In this document: positions 35,508 through 44,732 of the stretch, piece after piece
Layout: each line of letters starts with the position of its first letter
Numbering within the stretch: position 1 is the stretch's first letter
NCBI RefSeq assembly: GCF_011392075.1
Contig: NZ_JAAJBV010000001.1
Coordinates: 372,001-436,000, forward strand
Length of the DNA stretch: 64,000 nucleotides
Direction of reading: 5' to 3'
Source of the DNA: Flavobacterium celericrescens
GTDB taxonomy: Bacteria; Bacteroidota; Bacteroidia; Flavobacteriales; Flavobacteriaceae
Made by a program: the position numbers and the translations under genes
Notes under the pieces: model-generated
What the model saw: the letters and a program-made list of their open reading frames with translations, nothing else
Told to the model about the DNA's origin: nothing
The model's database searches: none

Positions 35508-36488
35508 TTAAGAAACTTCGTTAGAAGTATCTGATGGATTATAATCTGTTGATGTATGATCATCTTTTTTCTTAGAACGTTTTGGTTGATTTTTCATGGT
35601 TTCACCTATTTGGTTACTTGCCGTAAAACTAGCTACCATATTGTTCAACATATCACTTCCAGCTTGTGGTGAATTTGGTAATAAAATTAAATTACTATTT
35701 GTATCAGCACCAATTGCTTGTAAGGTGTCATAATGTTGTGTAACTACAATCAATGCCGAAGCTTCTTGAGAATTAATTCCTACATTATTTAATACTTCAA
35801 CACTTTCTACCAGTCCACGAGCAATTTCTCTACGTTGATCTGCAATACCTTGACCTTGTAAACGTTTGCTTTCTGCTTCTGCTTTTGCTTTTGCTACAAT
35901 TCTAATACGTTGTGCTTCAGATTCAAACTCTGCTGCTGTTTTTTCTCGGTCTGCAGCATTAATTCTATTCATTGCATTTTTTACTTGAATATCTGGGTCA
36001 ATATCAGTTACTAAAGTATTTATAATGTCATAACCATACGCCATCATTGCTTCATTTAATTCACGTTTAACCGCAATTGCAATATCATCTTTACGTTCAA
36101 AAACATCATCTAATTTTAATTTAGGAACTTCAGCACGCACTACGTCAAACACATAGGCTGTAATTTGATCATGTGGATATTCTAATTTATAAAAAGCTTC
36201 ATATACTTTTTCTTGAATGACTTTAAATTGTACCGAAACTTTCATTTTTACAAACACATTGTCTTTGGTTTTTGTTTCGATAATAACATCAAGTTGTTGA
36301 ATTCTAAGATTTACTCTTCCGGCAATTCTATCTATGATAGGGATTTTAAGCTGTAAACCCGAGTTTCTAATACTCATGAACTTTCCAAAACGTTCAATAA
36401 CAACCGATGTTTGCTGTTTTACAGTAAAGAAAGAAGAAAAAAGAACAATTACTCCAATAAATAAAATTGGAAACATAATAAACTCCAT
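35508..36488 (-). CDS. SPFH/band 7 domain membrane protein (stomatin/QmcA-like)
   Basis: 326 residues: one N-terminal membrane helix (about 4-22), the SPFH domain (about 25-180, with VVIERFGKF and LRIQQLDVIIETKTKDNVFV), then an Ala/Glu-rich coiled-coil (about 180-240) typical of flotillin and stomatin relatives, and a polar Lys/Ser/Asp tail. Such proteins form large membrane-associated rings and bind or regulate proteases. The usual partner gene for an NfeD-like protein is not adjacent. It stands alone, with its own terminator. Confidence 0.9.
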   Translation of the reverse strand: MEFIMFPILFIGVIVLFSSFFTVKQQTSVVIERFGKFMSIRNSGLQLKIPIIDRIAGRVNLRIQQLDVIIETKTKDNVFVKMKVSVQFKVIQEKVYEAFYKLEYPHDQITAYVFDVVRAEVPKLKLDDVFERKDDIAIAVKRELNEAMMAYGYDIINTLVTDIDPDIQVKNAMNRINAADREKTAAEFESEAQRIRIVAKAKAEAESKRLQGQGIADQRREIARGLVESVEVLNNVGINSQEASALIVVTQHYDTLQAIGADTNSNLILLPNSPQAGSDMLNNMVASFTASNQIGETMKNQPKRSKKKDDHTSTDYNPSDTSNEVS

Positions 36489-36560
36489 AATTTATAGTTT
36501 TTAGATTTGTAGTTATACGCTTTTTTAAGTAAAAAGTTACAGAATACAAATTATTAAGTT

Positions 36561-36568
36561 TACTTTTG
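36561..36568 (+). promoter_or_regulatory. -7 element for the barrel gene
   Basis: TACTTTTG matches TAnnTTTG exactly, 18 bases before the ATG at 36587. Confidence 0.5.
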
Positions 36569-36586
36569 GCGCCTAAATTTATAGTA

Positions 36587-37234
36587 ATGAAGAAATTAGT
36601 TGTTTTGTTTGTGATGATTTCAAGTGTTTCCCTAGCACAACGCGGACATAAAGACAGTAACCGAATAGGAATTGGGGCGGGTTTAACCCAAATGAGTATA
36701 TATACCGATAATTTTTCTGTGACTCCAGAAGCTGGATGGATTGGTGGATTGAGTGTTAGAGGAAACTATTACAACAATTGGCAAATGAGTTTCGGAATGT
36801 TTTTTACCGATAGTAATTTCTCAATTCCATCTCAAAATGGATTGTTGCAAGGTAAAACAATGTACAAAATGTCGGCAGTTCAAATTTATATTGTTCCTAG
36901 TTATGTAGCTATTGAAGACCATTTGAATTTAGAATTTGGTCCTGTTTTACAAATTAATGGTAAGCTAACTATTGACAAAGATGATGAAAACAATTTATTA
37001 CTAGACCAGCCAGGTTTAATAGCTAAAGATATTGTTGATGTTTCAAAAATAAACGCCAATTTCTACGTAGGAATCAATGGCGGAATTAAAAACGTAAGAG
37101 CTAGAATTGGTTACCAATATGGTTTAACGAATTTCTTCGGTAACTTAAAAAACAACGATAACGTTAAGTTGCTTGGCGAAAAAATGAAAGGAAATATTGG
37201 TTTGATTAGTGGTCAGATTACGATATATCTTTAA
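36587..37234 (+). CDS. outer-membrane beta-barrel protein
   Basis: 215 residues from the ATG at 36587; a TTG start at 36566 lies inside the -7 element and is rejected. Signal peptide ends at SLAQ. The mature part has alternating hydrophobic strands with aromatic girdles (NRIGIGAGLTQMSIY, NWQMSFGMFF, ARIGYQYGLTNFF) and ends ISGQITIYL, as in small OmpW/OmpX-like barrels of Bacteroidetes. No specific family recognised. Monocistronic between a promoter element and a terminator. Confidence 0.75.
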   Translation: MKKLVVLFVMISSVSLAQRGHKDSNRIGIGAGLTQMSIYTDNFSVTPEAGWIGGLSVRGNYYNNWQMSFGMFFTDSNFSIPSQNGLLQGKTMYKMSAVQIYIVPSYVAIEDHLNLEFGPVLQINGKLTIDKDDENNLLLDQPGLIAKDIVDVSKINANFYVGINGGIKNVRARIGYQYGLTNFFGNLKNNDNVKLLGEKMKGNIGLISGQITIYL

Positions 37235-37237
37235 CAA

Positions 37238-37266
37238 AAAAGCCCTGAATTATCAGGGCTTTTCTT
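37238..37266. terminator. bidirectional terminator between barrel gene and gltX
   Basis: AAAGCCCTGA/TCAGGGCTTT stem with loop ATTA and A and T runs on both sides, between convergent genes. Confidence 0.88.
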
Positions 37267-38763
37267 TTATAAACTAGCAATTGCTTTTTCTATTCTTTTT
37301 ACCGTTTCAGCTTTTCCAATCATTTCGATAATATCAAATAAATGTGGGCCTTTTAAAGCTCCTACTAAACTCAATCGTAACGGTTGCATTACTTTCCCCA
37401 TTCCAATTTCGTTCGTCGTCATCCATTCTTTTAATAAGGTTTCGATGTTAACTGAAGTAAAATCTTCAATTTTATTCAATTCTGAAATCACTTGTTGCAT
37501 TAATCCTGGCGTTTCCTCTTTCCAGTTTTTAGCCGCTTTTTCGTCGTAAGTTGTTGGCGCTTCAAAGAAATAATCGGCTAAATCCCAAAATTCATTCACA
37601 AAATGCGCTCTTTCTTTTATTAAAGAAACAACTTTTGTTAAATCAAGAGAAGTCGAGATTCCTTTTTTATCTAAAATCACTTTAAAGCTTTCTGCTAAAC
37701 TTACATCAGATTGTTTTTGTAAATACTGATGATTGAACCATTTGTTTTTCTCTGGGTCAAACTTTGCTCCTGCTTTGTGAATTCGGTTTAAATCAAATTT
37801 TTGTACCAATTCTTCTAATGAGAAAATCTCTTGTTCGGTTCCATCATTCCAACCTAATAAAGCTAAAAAGTTGATCACCGCTTCAGGGAAAAATCCGTTT
37901 TCTCTATATCCTGATGAAATTCCTTCTTCTGTTTTCCATTCCAAAGGAAATACTGGGAATCCCATTTTATCACCATCACGTTTTGATAATTTTCCGTTAC
38001 CGATTGGTTTTAAAATCAGTGGTAAATGCGCAAATTCTGGTGCGTTCCAACCAAAGGCTTTGTATAATAAATGGTGTAAAGGCAAACTTGGCAACCATTC
38101 TTCACCGCGAATTACATGCGAAGTTTCCATTAAATGATCATCCACAATATTCGCTAAATGGTACGTTGGCATACCATCTGATTTGAACAACACTTTATCG
38201 TCTAATAAATTCGTATCAAATTTAATGTCGCCACGAATGATGTCTTTCAATTCTAAAATTTCATTCACAGGTGTTTTAAATCGGATAACATATTGTTCGC
38301 CAGCTGTAATTCTCTCTTCCACTTTTTCACGTGAAACCGTCAACGAGTTATCTAATTGCTCTCTTACCGAATGATTATAAATGAATGTTTTTCCATTTGC
38401 TTCAGCTTCTTTTCGCATCGCATCTAAACTTTCTGCTGTATCAAAAGCATAATACGCCCAACCTGAATTAATCAACTGGTCTGCATATTGTTGGTACATC
38501 GCTTTGCGTTCGCTTTGACGATAAGGTCCAAATTTTTCGTTCTTTCCAACGGTTTCATCTGGCGCAATTCCTAACCATTCTAAAGCTTCAAAAATATAGG
38601 CTTCTGCTCCTGGAACAAAACGCGTTTGATCGGTATCTTCAATTCGTAAATAGAAAGTACCACCATGTTTTTTGGCAAATAAATAATTGAATAAAGCGGT
38701 ACGAACACCACCAATATGCAAAGGTCCTGTTGGACTTGGTGCAAATCTTACTCTTACTGACAT
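37267..38763 (-). CDS. gltX: glutamyl-tRNA synthetase
   Basis: Class I synthetase charging tRNA-Glu. 498 residues from the ATG at 38763 (MSVRVRFAPSPTGPLHIGG); a TTG further upstream is not needed. HIGH motif HIGG near 16-19 and KMSKS-type KLSKRDGD near 257-264 are intact, followed by the all-helical anticodon domain. A short segment ISTSLDLTK near residue 370 is encoded by DNA that matches a small palindromic repeat found after glnS, perhaps an in-frame insertion. Confidence 0.95.
   Translation of the reverse strand: MSVRVRFAPSPTGPLHIGGVRTALFNYLFAKKHGGTFYLRIEDTDQTRFVPGAEAYIFEALEWLGIAPDETVGKNEKFGPYRQSERKAMYQQYADQLINSGWAYYAFDTAESLDAMRKEAEANGKTFIYNHSVREQLDNSLTVSREKVEERITAGEQYVIRFKTPVNEILELKDIIRGDIKFDTNLLDDKVLFKSDGMPTYHLANIVDDHLMETSHVIRGEEWLPSLPLHHLLYKAFGWNAPEFAHLPLILKPIGNGKLSKRDGDKMGFPVFPLEWKTEEGISSGYRENGFFPEAVINFLALLGWNDGTEQEIFSLEELVQKFDLNRIHKAGAKFDPEKNKWFNHQYLQKQSDVSLAESFKVILDKKGISTSLDLTKVVSLIKERAHFVNEFWDLADYFFEAPTTYDEKAAKNWKEETPGLMQQVISELNKIEDFTSVNIETLLKEWMTTNEIGMGKVMQPLRLSLVGALKGPHLFDIIEMIGKAETVKRIEKAIASL
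37641..37660. repeat. small palindromic dispersed repeat, copy 2, inside gltX
   Basis: AATCAAGAGAAGTCGAGATT differs from 35080-35099 at 2 of 20 positions and is read in frame within gltX. Confidence 0.5.
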
Positions 38764-38881
38764 TTCATTAAATTTTGTGCAAAGATACGATTCCAATTTA
38801 GAAGTTAGAATTTAGATTTTAGAAAATCATTATGTTATTAACAATCCGATGCTGCAAATGTTAAGTTTCACTAAAAACCTA

Positions 38882-38912
38882 TTGACAATTCTAGGAAGAT
38901 GTTGTATTTTTA
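38882..38912 (+). promoter_or_regulatory. promoter for the DUF4175-ybeY operon
   Basis: TTG at 38882-38884 and TATTTTTA at 38905-38912 (one mismatch to TAnnTTTG) are 20 bases apart, close to the Bacteroidetes spacing; the start codon follows 27 bases later. Confidence 0.5.
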
Positions 38913-38939
38913 TCGGTTATAAACAGTATATCAACAATT

Positions 38940-41900
38940 TTGGAAGCAAAAAGCATTATTTTCGATAAACTCGAAGGGTTTATCAAGAAATTTTACACCA
39001 ACGAACTGATAAAAGGAGTCATTCTTTTTATTGGTTTGGGCTTGTTGTATTTTATTTTTACCTTATTGATTGAATACTTTTTATGGTTATCCACATCAGG
39101 AAGAACCATTTTGTTCTGGTTGTTCATTGGAATAGAATCTTTTTTATTGATTCGATTCATCGCTTTCCCGTTGTTCAAATTATTCAAACTGCAACAAGGA
39201 ATTAATTACGAACAAGCTTCAGAAATCATTGGTAATCACTTTTCGGAAGTACAAGATAAGTTGTTGAATTTTCTACAATTGGCGAATCAAAGCCAAACTT
39301 CAGAATTATTAGCAGCATCAATCGAACAGAAAGCAGCTTCTTTACAACCGATTCCATTTTCGAATGCTGTGAATTTTGCCAAGAACAAAAAGTTTTTGCC
39401 TTATGCGATTGTTCCAATTTTATTATTGATACTGTTTTTCGTTACCGGAAATTCAGAAATTATTTCGAAAAGTTTTGCTCGTGTGGTGAATTATGAGACG
39501 AAATTTGCTCCACCAGCACCATTTGAATTTGTGGTGTTGAATAAATCTTTGATCGCACAACAGAATTCCGATTTTGTACTTCAAGTGAAAACACAAGGAA
39601 AAGTAATGCCTGAAAATGTTGCGATTCAAATTGGTGATGAAGAATATTTTTTACAAAGTACAAAGCCAGGCCTTTTCGAATATACGTTTTCAAAACTATC
39701 AAAAGATGTTACTTTTTCGTTTCAAGCTAATGGTTTGAATTCAAAAGATTATCAAATTAATGTGGTTGATGTTCCAACGATTGCCAATTTCGAAATGGTA
39801 TTGCAATATCCTTCTTACTTAGGAAAGAAATCTGAAATTATACAAGGAACTGGAAATGCTGTTGTTCCTGAAGGAACAGTTGTGAATTGGAGAATTAACG
39901 CTTTGGCTACGGATAAAGTGAGTTTCAAATCGAACAATCAAGTGAGTGTTTTCGCTATTAAAGAAAACAACTTTTCGCTTTCAAGAAGAATCACCGATAA
40001 TTTAAGTTATGAAATAATTACTTCAAACAGAAATATCAACGAGTTTGAAAAATTGTCGTATCAAATCGCAACCATTAAAGATCAATATCCAACAATCTCG
40101 GTTCAAATTGCGCCTGATTCCTTAAAGTTAAAATCAAAAATGATAATTGGTCAAGTTGCCGATGATCATGGTTTATCAAAATTACAAGTTGTTTTTTATC
40201 CGAAAGGAAATCCAAATGCAGTTCGAAAAGCGAATTTAGCGATTAACAAACAAGCGGTTGACCAATTTATTTATTCGTTTCCTAATGGATTATCGATTGA
40301 AGAAGGTGTAAATTACGAATATTACTTTGAAGTATTTGATAATGATGTAGTTAACAATTATAAAAGCACAAAATCTTCTGTTTTTCTTCATTATGAACTT
40401 ACTGAAGAGCAAAAAGAAGACAAACAACTGCAAGAGCAGAATGAAAATATCAATAGCTTAGAAAAATCGCTTCAAAATCAAGATAAGCAAATTTCAGAAT
40501 TGGATAAACTCCAAAAAATGAATAAAGAAAAATCTACTCTTGATTTTAAAGATCAAAAGAAAGTGGAAGACTTTATCAATCGTCAAAAACAACAAGACGA
40601 AATGATGAAAGAATTCACTAAAAAGCTAACCGAAAATTTAGAAGAATTCAATCCAAAATCGCAAGATAAAGACAAAGAAGAATTACTACGAAGATTAGAA
40701 GAAGCCGAAAAACAATCTGAGAAAAACGAAAAGTTGTTAAAAGAATTGGAAGAGCTTTCTAAAAAGTTAGAGAAAGAAGAACTTTTTGACAAAGCAGATA
40801 AATTGAAACAAAATGCTAAAAATCAAAAGCAGAATTTAGAACAGTTAGTTGAGTTGACAAAACGTTTTTATGTAGAGAAAAAAGCGGAGCAAATTGCTGA
40901 CAAATTAGATAAACTTTCTGAAAAGCAAGATAAGCTTTCTGAAGATTCAAAGGAAAACACAGAAAAAAATCAGGAAGAAATAAATAAAGAGTTTGATGCT
41001 ATTCAAGAAGAATTGCAAGAATTAGATAAAGAAAATAAGGATTTAAAATCTCCTATGGATATTCCAAATGATAAGAATGAACAAGAAGATATTAAAAAGG
41101 ATTTAGAAAAAGCTTCTAGTGAATTACAAAAACAAAACCAGCAAAAAGCCAAACCTAAGCAGAAAACAGCATCCAAAAAGATGAAAGAAATGGGTCAAAA
41201 AATGTCCGCTTCTATGTCTGCAGGTGATATGAAAGAGATGGCTGAAGACGCAAAATTACTTCGTCAAATTCTTGATAATTTATTGGCTTTTTCATTTGAT
41301 GAAGAATCACTGATTAAAACTACTAATGCAACGCAAACACGTTCTTTAGAATTAAATAAAGTTTTAAAAAGACAACAAGATTTGAAGTTGCAATTCAAAC
41401 ATGTCGATGATAGTTTGTTTGCTGTTTCAATGCGCAATCCTCAAATCACTGAGACAATTCTTAAAGAAGTTGGAGAAATACATTACAATTTAGACAAGAG
41501 TTTAGAAACACTTGCTGATAATAATATTGCTAAAGGCGCTTCTCATCAACAATATGTTTTAACTTCTGCTAACCGTTTGGCGGATTTCTTGAGTAATATA
41601 CAAAGTCAAATGAGCATGGAAATGCAAGGTCAAGGTCAAGGAAAACCAAAACATGGAAAAGGTCAAGGCTCTGGAATGCAATTACCAGATATTATTAAAA
41701 AGCAAGATGGGTTAGGTGAAAAAATGAAAGAGGGCATGAAGCCAGGAGAAAAACCTGGTGAAAAACCCGGCGAAGGAAAACAAAAAGGTAAGGATGGTAA
41801 AGGAGAATCTGGAGAAGGTTCTCAAGAGGGAGAAAACGGATCAGAAGGTAATGCGGGAAAAGTATTAGAGATTCTTAAAGAGCAAAGACAATTGCGTGAT

Positions 41901-42257
41901 GCTTTACAAAAAGCATTGGAAAAAGAAGGTATGACTGGTCAAGGGCAGAACGTTCTTAATCAGATGAAAGAATTAGAAAAGCAACTTATAAATAAAGGTT
42001 TTAAAAATGAAACTTTACAAAAGATGCTTAATTTAAAACATGAACTTTTGAAATTAGAGAAAGCAATTCAACAACAAGGTGAAGATACCAAACGTCAATC
42101 TAAAACTAATGACAAAAACTATAACGGTACCACTACTCCGCTTTCTAAGGAATTGAAAGAATATTTGAATAGTGTTGAAATATTAAACAGACAAAGCTTA
42201 CCTTTGCAACCCAATTTTAATCAGAAGGTTCAAAACTATTTTAAAGGCAATGATTAG
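38940..42257 (+). CDS. large DUF4175-family membrane protein with coiled coil
   Basis: 1105 residues. The start codon is TTG at 38940; no ATG lies near the conserved N terminus. Two membrane helices near 25-45 and 57-77, a third near 152-170, then beta-rich periplasmic domains (about 175-490), a very long Lys/Glu/Gln-rich coiled coil (about 490-760) and a Gly/Gln/Lys-rich low-complexity stretch (about 890-975) before a final helical part. DUF4175 proteins are widespread in Bacteroidetes and of unknown function; the layout suggests an envelope structural or signalling role. The last 8 bases overlap ybeY. Confidence 0.82.
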   Translation: MEAKSIIFDKLEGFIKKFYTNELIKGVILFIGLGLLYFIFTLLIEYFLWLSTSGRTILFWLFIGIESFLLIRFIAFPLFKLFKLQQGINYEQASEIIGNHFSEVQDKLLNFLQLANQSQTSELLAASIEQKAASLQPIPFSNAVNFAKNKKFLPYAIVPILLLILFFVTGNSEIISKSFARVVNYETKFAPPAPFEFVVLNKSLIAQQNSDFVLQVKTQGKVMPENVAIQIGDEEYFLQSTKPGLFEYTFSKLSKDVTFSFQANGLNSKDYQINVVDVPTIANFEMVLQYPSYLGKKSEIIQGTGNAVVPEGTVVNWRINALATDKVSFKSNNQVSVFAIKENNFSLSRRITDNLSYEIITSNRNINEFEKLSYQIATIKDQYPTISVQIAPDSLKLKSKMIIGQVADDHGLSKLQVVFYPKGNPNAVRKANLAINKQAVDQFIYSFPNGLSIEEGVNYEYYFEVFDNDVVNNYKSTKSSVFLHYELTEEQKEDKQLQEQNENINSLEKSLQNQDKQISELDKLQKMNKEKSTLDFKDQKKVEDFINRQKQQDEMMKEFTKKLTENLEEFNPKSQDKDKEELLRRLEEAEKQSEKNEKLLKELEELSKKLEKEELFDKADKLKQNAKNQKQNLEQLVELTKRFYVEKKAEQIADKLDKLSEKQDKLSEDSKENTEKNQEEINKEFDAIQEELQELDKENKDLKSPMDIPNDKNEQEDIKKDLEKASSELQKQNQQKAKPKQKTASKKMKEMGQKMSASMSAGDMKEMAEDAKLLRQILDNLLAFSFDEESLIKTTNATQTRSLELNKVLKRQQDLKLQFKHVDDSLFAVSMRNPQITETILKEVGEIHYNLDKSLETLADNNIAKGASHQQYVLTSANRLADFLSNIQSQMSMEMQGQGQGKPKHGKGQGSGMQLPDIIKKQDGLGEKMKEGMKPGEKPGEKPGEGKQKGKDGKGESGEGSQEGENGSEGNAGKVLEILKEQRQLRDALQKALEKEGMTGQGQNVLNQMKELEKQLINKGFKNETLQKMLNLKHELLKLEKAIQQQGEDTKRQSKTNDKNYNGTTTPLSKELKEYLNSVEILNRQSLPLQPNFNQKVQNYFKGND

Positions 42258-42669
42258 TTTTAATTACGAAACAGATTTCGAGCTAGAAAACGAAACACAA
42301 TATGAAGATTGGATTTCTCGAATCATAGAATCAGAAGGATTTGATGAAGGAGAAATCAATTATATTTTTTGTGATGATGAATACTTGCATAAAATTAATG
42401 TTGAGTATCTAGATCATGACACATTAACTGATATCATTAGCTTTGATTACACAGTAGGAAATTTAGTACAAGGCGATATTTTTATTTCCATAGAGCGCGT
42501 TCAAGATAATGCCAATGATTTTAATGTTTCTTTCGATGAAGAATTGAAACGTGTATTGTCTCACGGTGTTTTACATTACTGTGGATATAAAGATAAATCT
42601 CCTAAAGACGAAGCATTGATGCGTTCAAAGGAAGAAGAAAAAATGAAAATGTTTCACGTGGAACATTAA
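42250..42669 (+). CDS. ybeY: endoribonuclease YbeY, rRNA maturation factor
   Basis: 139-residue UPF0054 protein acting in 16S rRNA 3' processing and ribosome quality control. The metal motif reads SHGVLHYCGYKDK: His105 and His109 are present, but the third ligand, normally His, is Asp115. This may be lineage-typical in Bacteroidetes and compatible with metal binding. The gene overlaps the DUF4175 gene by 8 bases. Its last codons (MFHVEH, residues 134-139) encode an exact parS site, so the C terminus is shaped by a DNA-binding sequence. Confidence 0.92.
   Translation: MISFNYETDFELENETQYEDWISRIIESEGFDEGEINYIFCDDEYLHKINVEYLDHDTLTDIISFDYTVGNLVQGDIFISIERVQDNANDFNVSFDEELKRVLSHGVLHYCGYKDKSPKDEALMRSKEEEKMKMFHVEH
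42650..42665. promoter_or_regulatory. parS site 1 (ParB/Spo0J binding)
   Basis: TGTTTCACGTGGAACA; its reverse complement TGTTCCACGTGAAACA is the B. subtilis parS sequence. It lies in the last codons of ybeY, 45 bases from a second copy. Confidence 0.9.
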
Positions 42670-42694
42670 GCTTATAAACTAGAATTTTTTTAAA

Positions 42695-42710
42695 TGTTTC
42701 ACGTGGAACA
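42695..42710. promoter_or_regulatory. parS site 2 (ParB/Spo0J binding)
   Basis: Second identical TGTTTCACGTGGAACA, in the gap between ybeY and mnmG, in the same orientation as site 1. Confidence 0.9.
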
Positions 42711-42725
42711 TAATATTTATAGAAG

Positions 42726-44597
42726 ATGTTTTTAAATCAATATGATGTAATTGTTGTGGGTGCTGGTCACGCCGGTTGTGAAGCTGCTGCTGCTGCTGCC
42801 AACATGGGGTGCTCTACGCTTTTGGTGACAATGAATCTTCAAAACATTGCACAGATGTCGTGTAATCCTGCTATGGGAGGAATTGCAAAAGGACAAATTG
42901 TGCGTGAGATTGATGCTTTGGGTGGATACTCTGGAATTGTTTCAGATAAAACTGCGATCCAATTCAAGATGTTGAACAAATCAAAAGGACCAGCTATGTG
43001 GTCTCCTAGAGTACAATCAGACAGAATGCGTTTTTCAGATGAATGGAGATCGATGTTGGAGAATACTCCGAACTTGGATTTCTACCAAGAAATGGTGGCT
43101 GGAATTTTGTCTGAGAATGGAAAGGTGGTTGGAGTGAAAACTTCTCTTGGAGTGGAAATCAAAGCCAAGGCGGTTGTATTGACAAACGGAACTTTTTTAA
43201 ATGGTTTGATCCATATTGGAGATAAACAATTTGGTGGTGGTCGTGCAGGTGAAAGTGCTTCTTTTGGAATCACAGAAGATTTGGTGAAATTAGGTTTTGA
43301 ATCCGGAAGAATGAAAACGGGAACTCCTCCACGTGTCGATGGTCGATCTTTGGATTTTTCTAAAATGGTGGAACAACCTGGTGATGAAGTTCCAGAAAAG
43401 TTTTCGTATTCTAATTTGACGGCTCCATTAAAAACACAACGCTCTTGTTGGATGTCGTATACTTCATTAGAAGTGCATGATATTTTACGTGAAGGTTTTG
43501 ATAGAAGTCCAATGTTCAACGGAAGAATCAAAAGTTTAGGCCCGAGATATTGTCCATCAATTGAAGATAAGATTAATCGTTTTGCAGATAAAGAACGCCA
43601 TCAGCTTTTTGTTGAACCTGAAGGTTGGACAACTTGCGAATATTACATCAATGGTTTCTCAACTTCGTTACCAGAAGATATTCAATTCAAAGCATTGCGC
43701 TCGGTTGCTGGATTTGAGAATGTGAAATTTTTCAGACCAGGTTATGCAATCGAATACGATTACTTCCCTCCTACGCAATTGCAACACACTTTAGAAACCA
43801 AGTTGGTTGATGGGTTGTATTTCGCAGGACAAATTAATGGAACGACTGGTTATGAAGAAGCAGCCTCTCAAGGTTTAATGGCTGGAATAAATGCAGCATT
43901 AAAAGTACAGAATAGAGAGCCGTTTATCTTAAAAAGAGACGAAGCCTATATCGGAGTTTTAATTGACGACTTAATTACAAAAGGAACAGAAGAACCATAT
44001 CGAATGTTTACTTCTCGTGCTGAATACAGAACGTTACTTCGTCAAGATAATGCTGATTTTAGATTAACACCAAAAGCTTTTGAAATTGGTTTAGCTAAAG
44101 AAGAGCGTTTGATTCGTATGGAACAAAAATTCTCTCAATCGGATGCGATGGTAAATTTCTTCAGAGAAACAAGTTTAAAACCTGAAGAAGCTAATCCAAT
44201 CTTAGAAGCTAAAGGTTCTGCTCCGATGAGTCAGCCTGATAAAATGTTCAAAGTGTTCTCTCGTCCGCAATTGGATTTGGAAGATTTTAGAAAATTCAAA
44301 AAAGTAGCGGCTTATATCGAAGAACATGATTTAGATCAAGAAGTAGTTGAGCAAGCCGAAATTCAAGTGAAATATTCTGGTTATATTGAAAAGGAAAAAA
44401 ATAATGCGGATAAGTTAACTCGTTTAGAAGATATGATAATACCGGATAATTTTAATTTTGATAAAATCCAATCCATTTCAATTGAAGCCAAACAAAAATT
44501 AAATAAAATTCGACCACGAACTATCGCACAAGCTTCTCGCATAAGTGGAGTTTCGCCAAGTGATATTTCAGTGTTATTAATATATATGGGTCGATAG
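42726..44597 (+). CDS. mnmG: tRNA uridine 5-carboxymethylaminomethyl modification enzyme MnmG (GidA)
   Basis: FAD-dependent protein that with MnmE modifies the wobble uridine of several tRNAs. 623 residues, normal length. FAD-binding GAGHAGCEAA near 12-21, the MSCNPAMGGIAKG segment near 46-58 and the GTPPRVDG motif near 200-207 are intact, with the C-terminal helical domain for MnmE/tRNA binding. mnmE is not in the window. The gene is flanked by three parS sites, consistent with its frequent location near chromosome origins. Confidence 0.96.
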   Translation: MFLNQYDVIVVGAGHAGCEAAAAAANMGCSTLLVTMNLQNIAQMSCNPAMGGIAKGQIVREIDALGGYSGIVSDKTAIQFKMLNKSKGPAMWSPRVQSDRMRFSDEWRSMLENTPNLDFYQEMVAGILSENGKVVGVKTSLGVEIKAKAVVLTNGTFLNGLIHIGDKQFGGGRAGESASFGITEDLVKLGFESGRMKTGTPPRVDGRSLDFSKMVEQPGDEVPEKFSYSNLTAPLKTQRSCWMSYTSLEVHDILREGFDRSPMFNGRIKSLGPRYCPSIEDKINRFADKERHQLFVEPEGWTTCEYYINGFSTSLPEDIQFKALRSVAGFENVKFFRPGYAIEYDYFPPTQLQHTLETKLVDGLYFAGQINGTTGYEEAASQGLMAGINAALKVQNREPFILKRDEAYIGVLIDDLITKGTEEPYRMFTSRAEYRTLLRQDNADFRLTPKAFEIGLAKEERLIRMEQKFSQSDAMVNFFRETSLKPEEANPILEAKGSAPMSQPDKMFKVFSRPQLDLEDFRKFKKVAAYIEEHDLDQEVVEQAEIQVKYSGYIEKEKNNADKLTRLEDMIIPDNFNFDKIQSISIEAKQKLNKIRPRTIAQASRISGVSPSDISVLLIYMGR

Positions 44598-44668
44598 TCT
44601 CAGTTTTCAGTCTCAGGTTCTAGTTTTTTATTTAACTGCGACTGAACACCGCGACTGCCAACTGAATA

Positions 44669-44684
44669 TGTTTCACGTGAAACA
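44669..44684. promoter_or_regulatory. parS site 3 (ParB/Spo0J binding)
   Basis: TGTTTCACGTGAAACA is a perfect 16-base palindrome and matches the bacterial parS consensus. It lies between mnmG and the methyltransferase gene. Confidence 0.93.
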
Positions 44685-44732
44685 ACGTCGTCAACCCCAT
44701 TAAAATAAGCCTTTCGCATAAAAATAAAATAA

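Noticed and set aside
42695-42734. Small reading frame starting at the second parS (ATG TTT CAC GTG)
   Set aside because: It stops after 13 codons and is explained by the parS sequence itself.
43082-43531. Minus-strand open frame of 149 codons within mnmG
   Set aside because: Antisense shadow of a clear conserved gene; translation has no family features.
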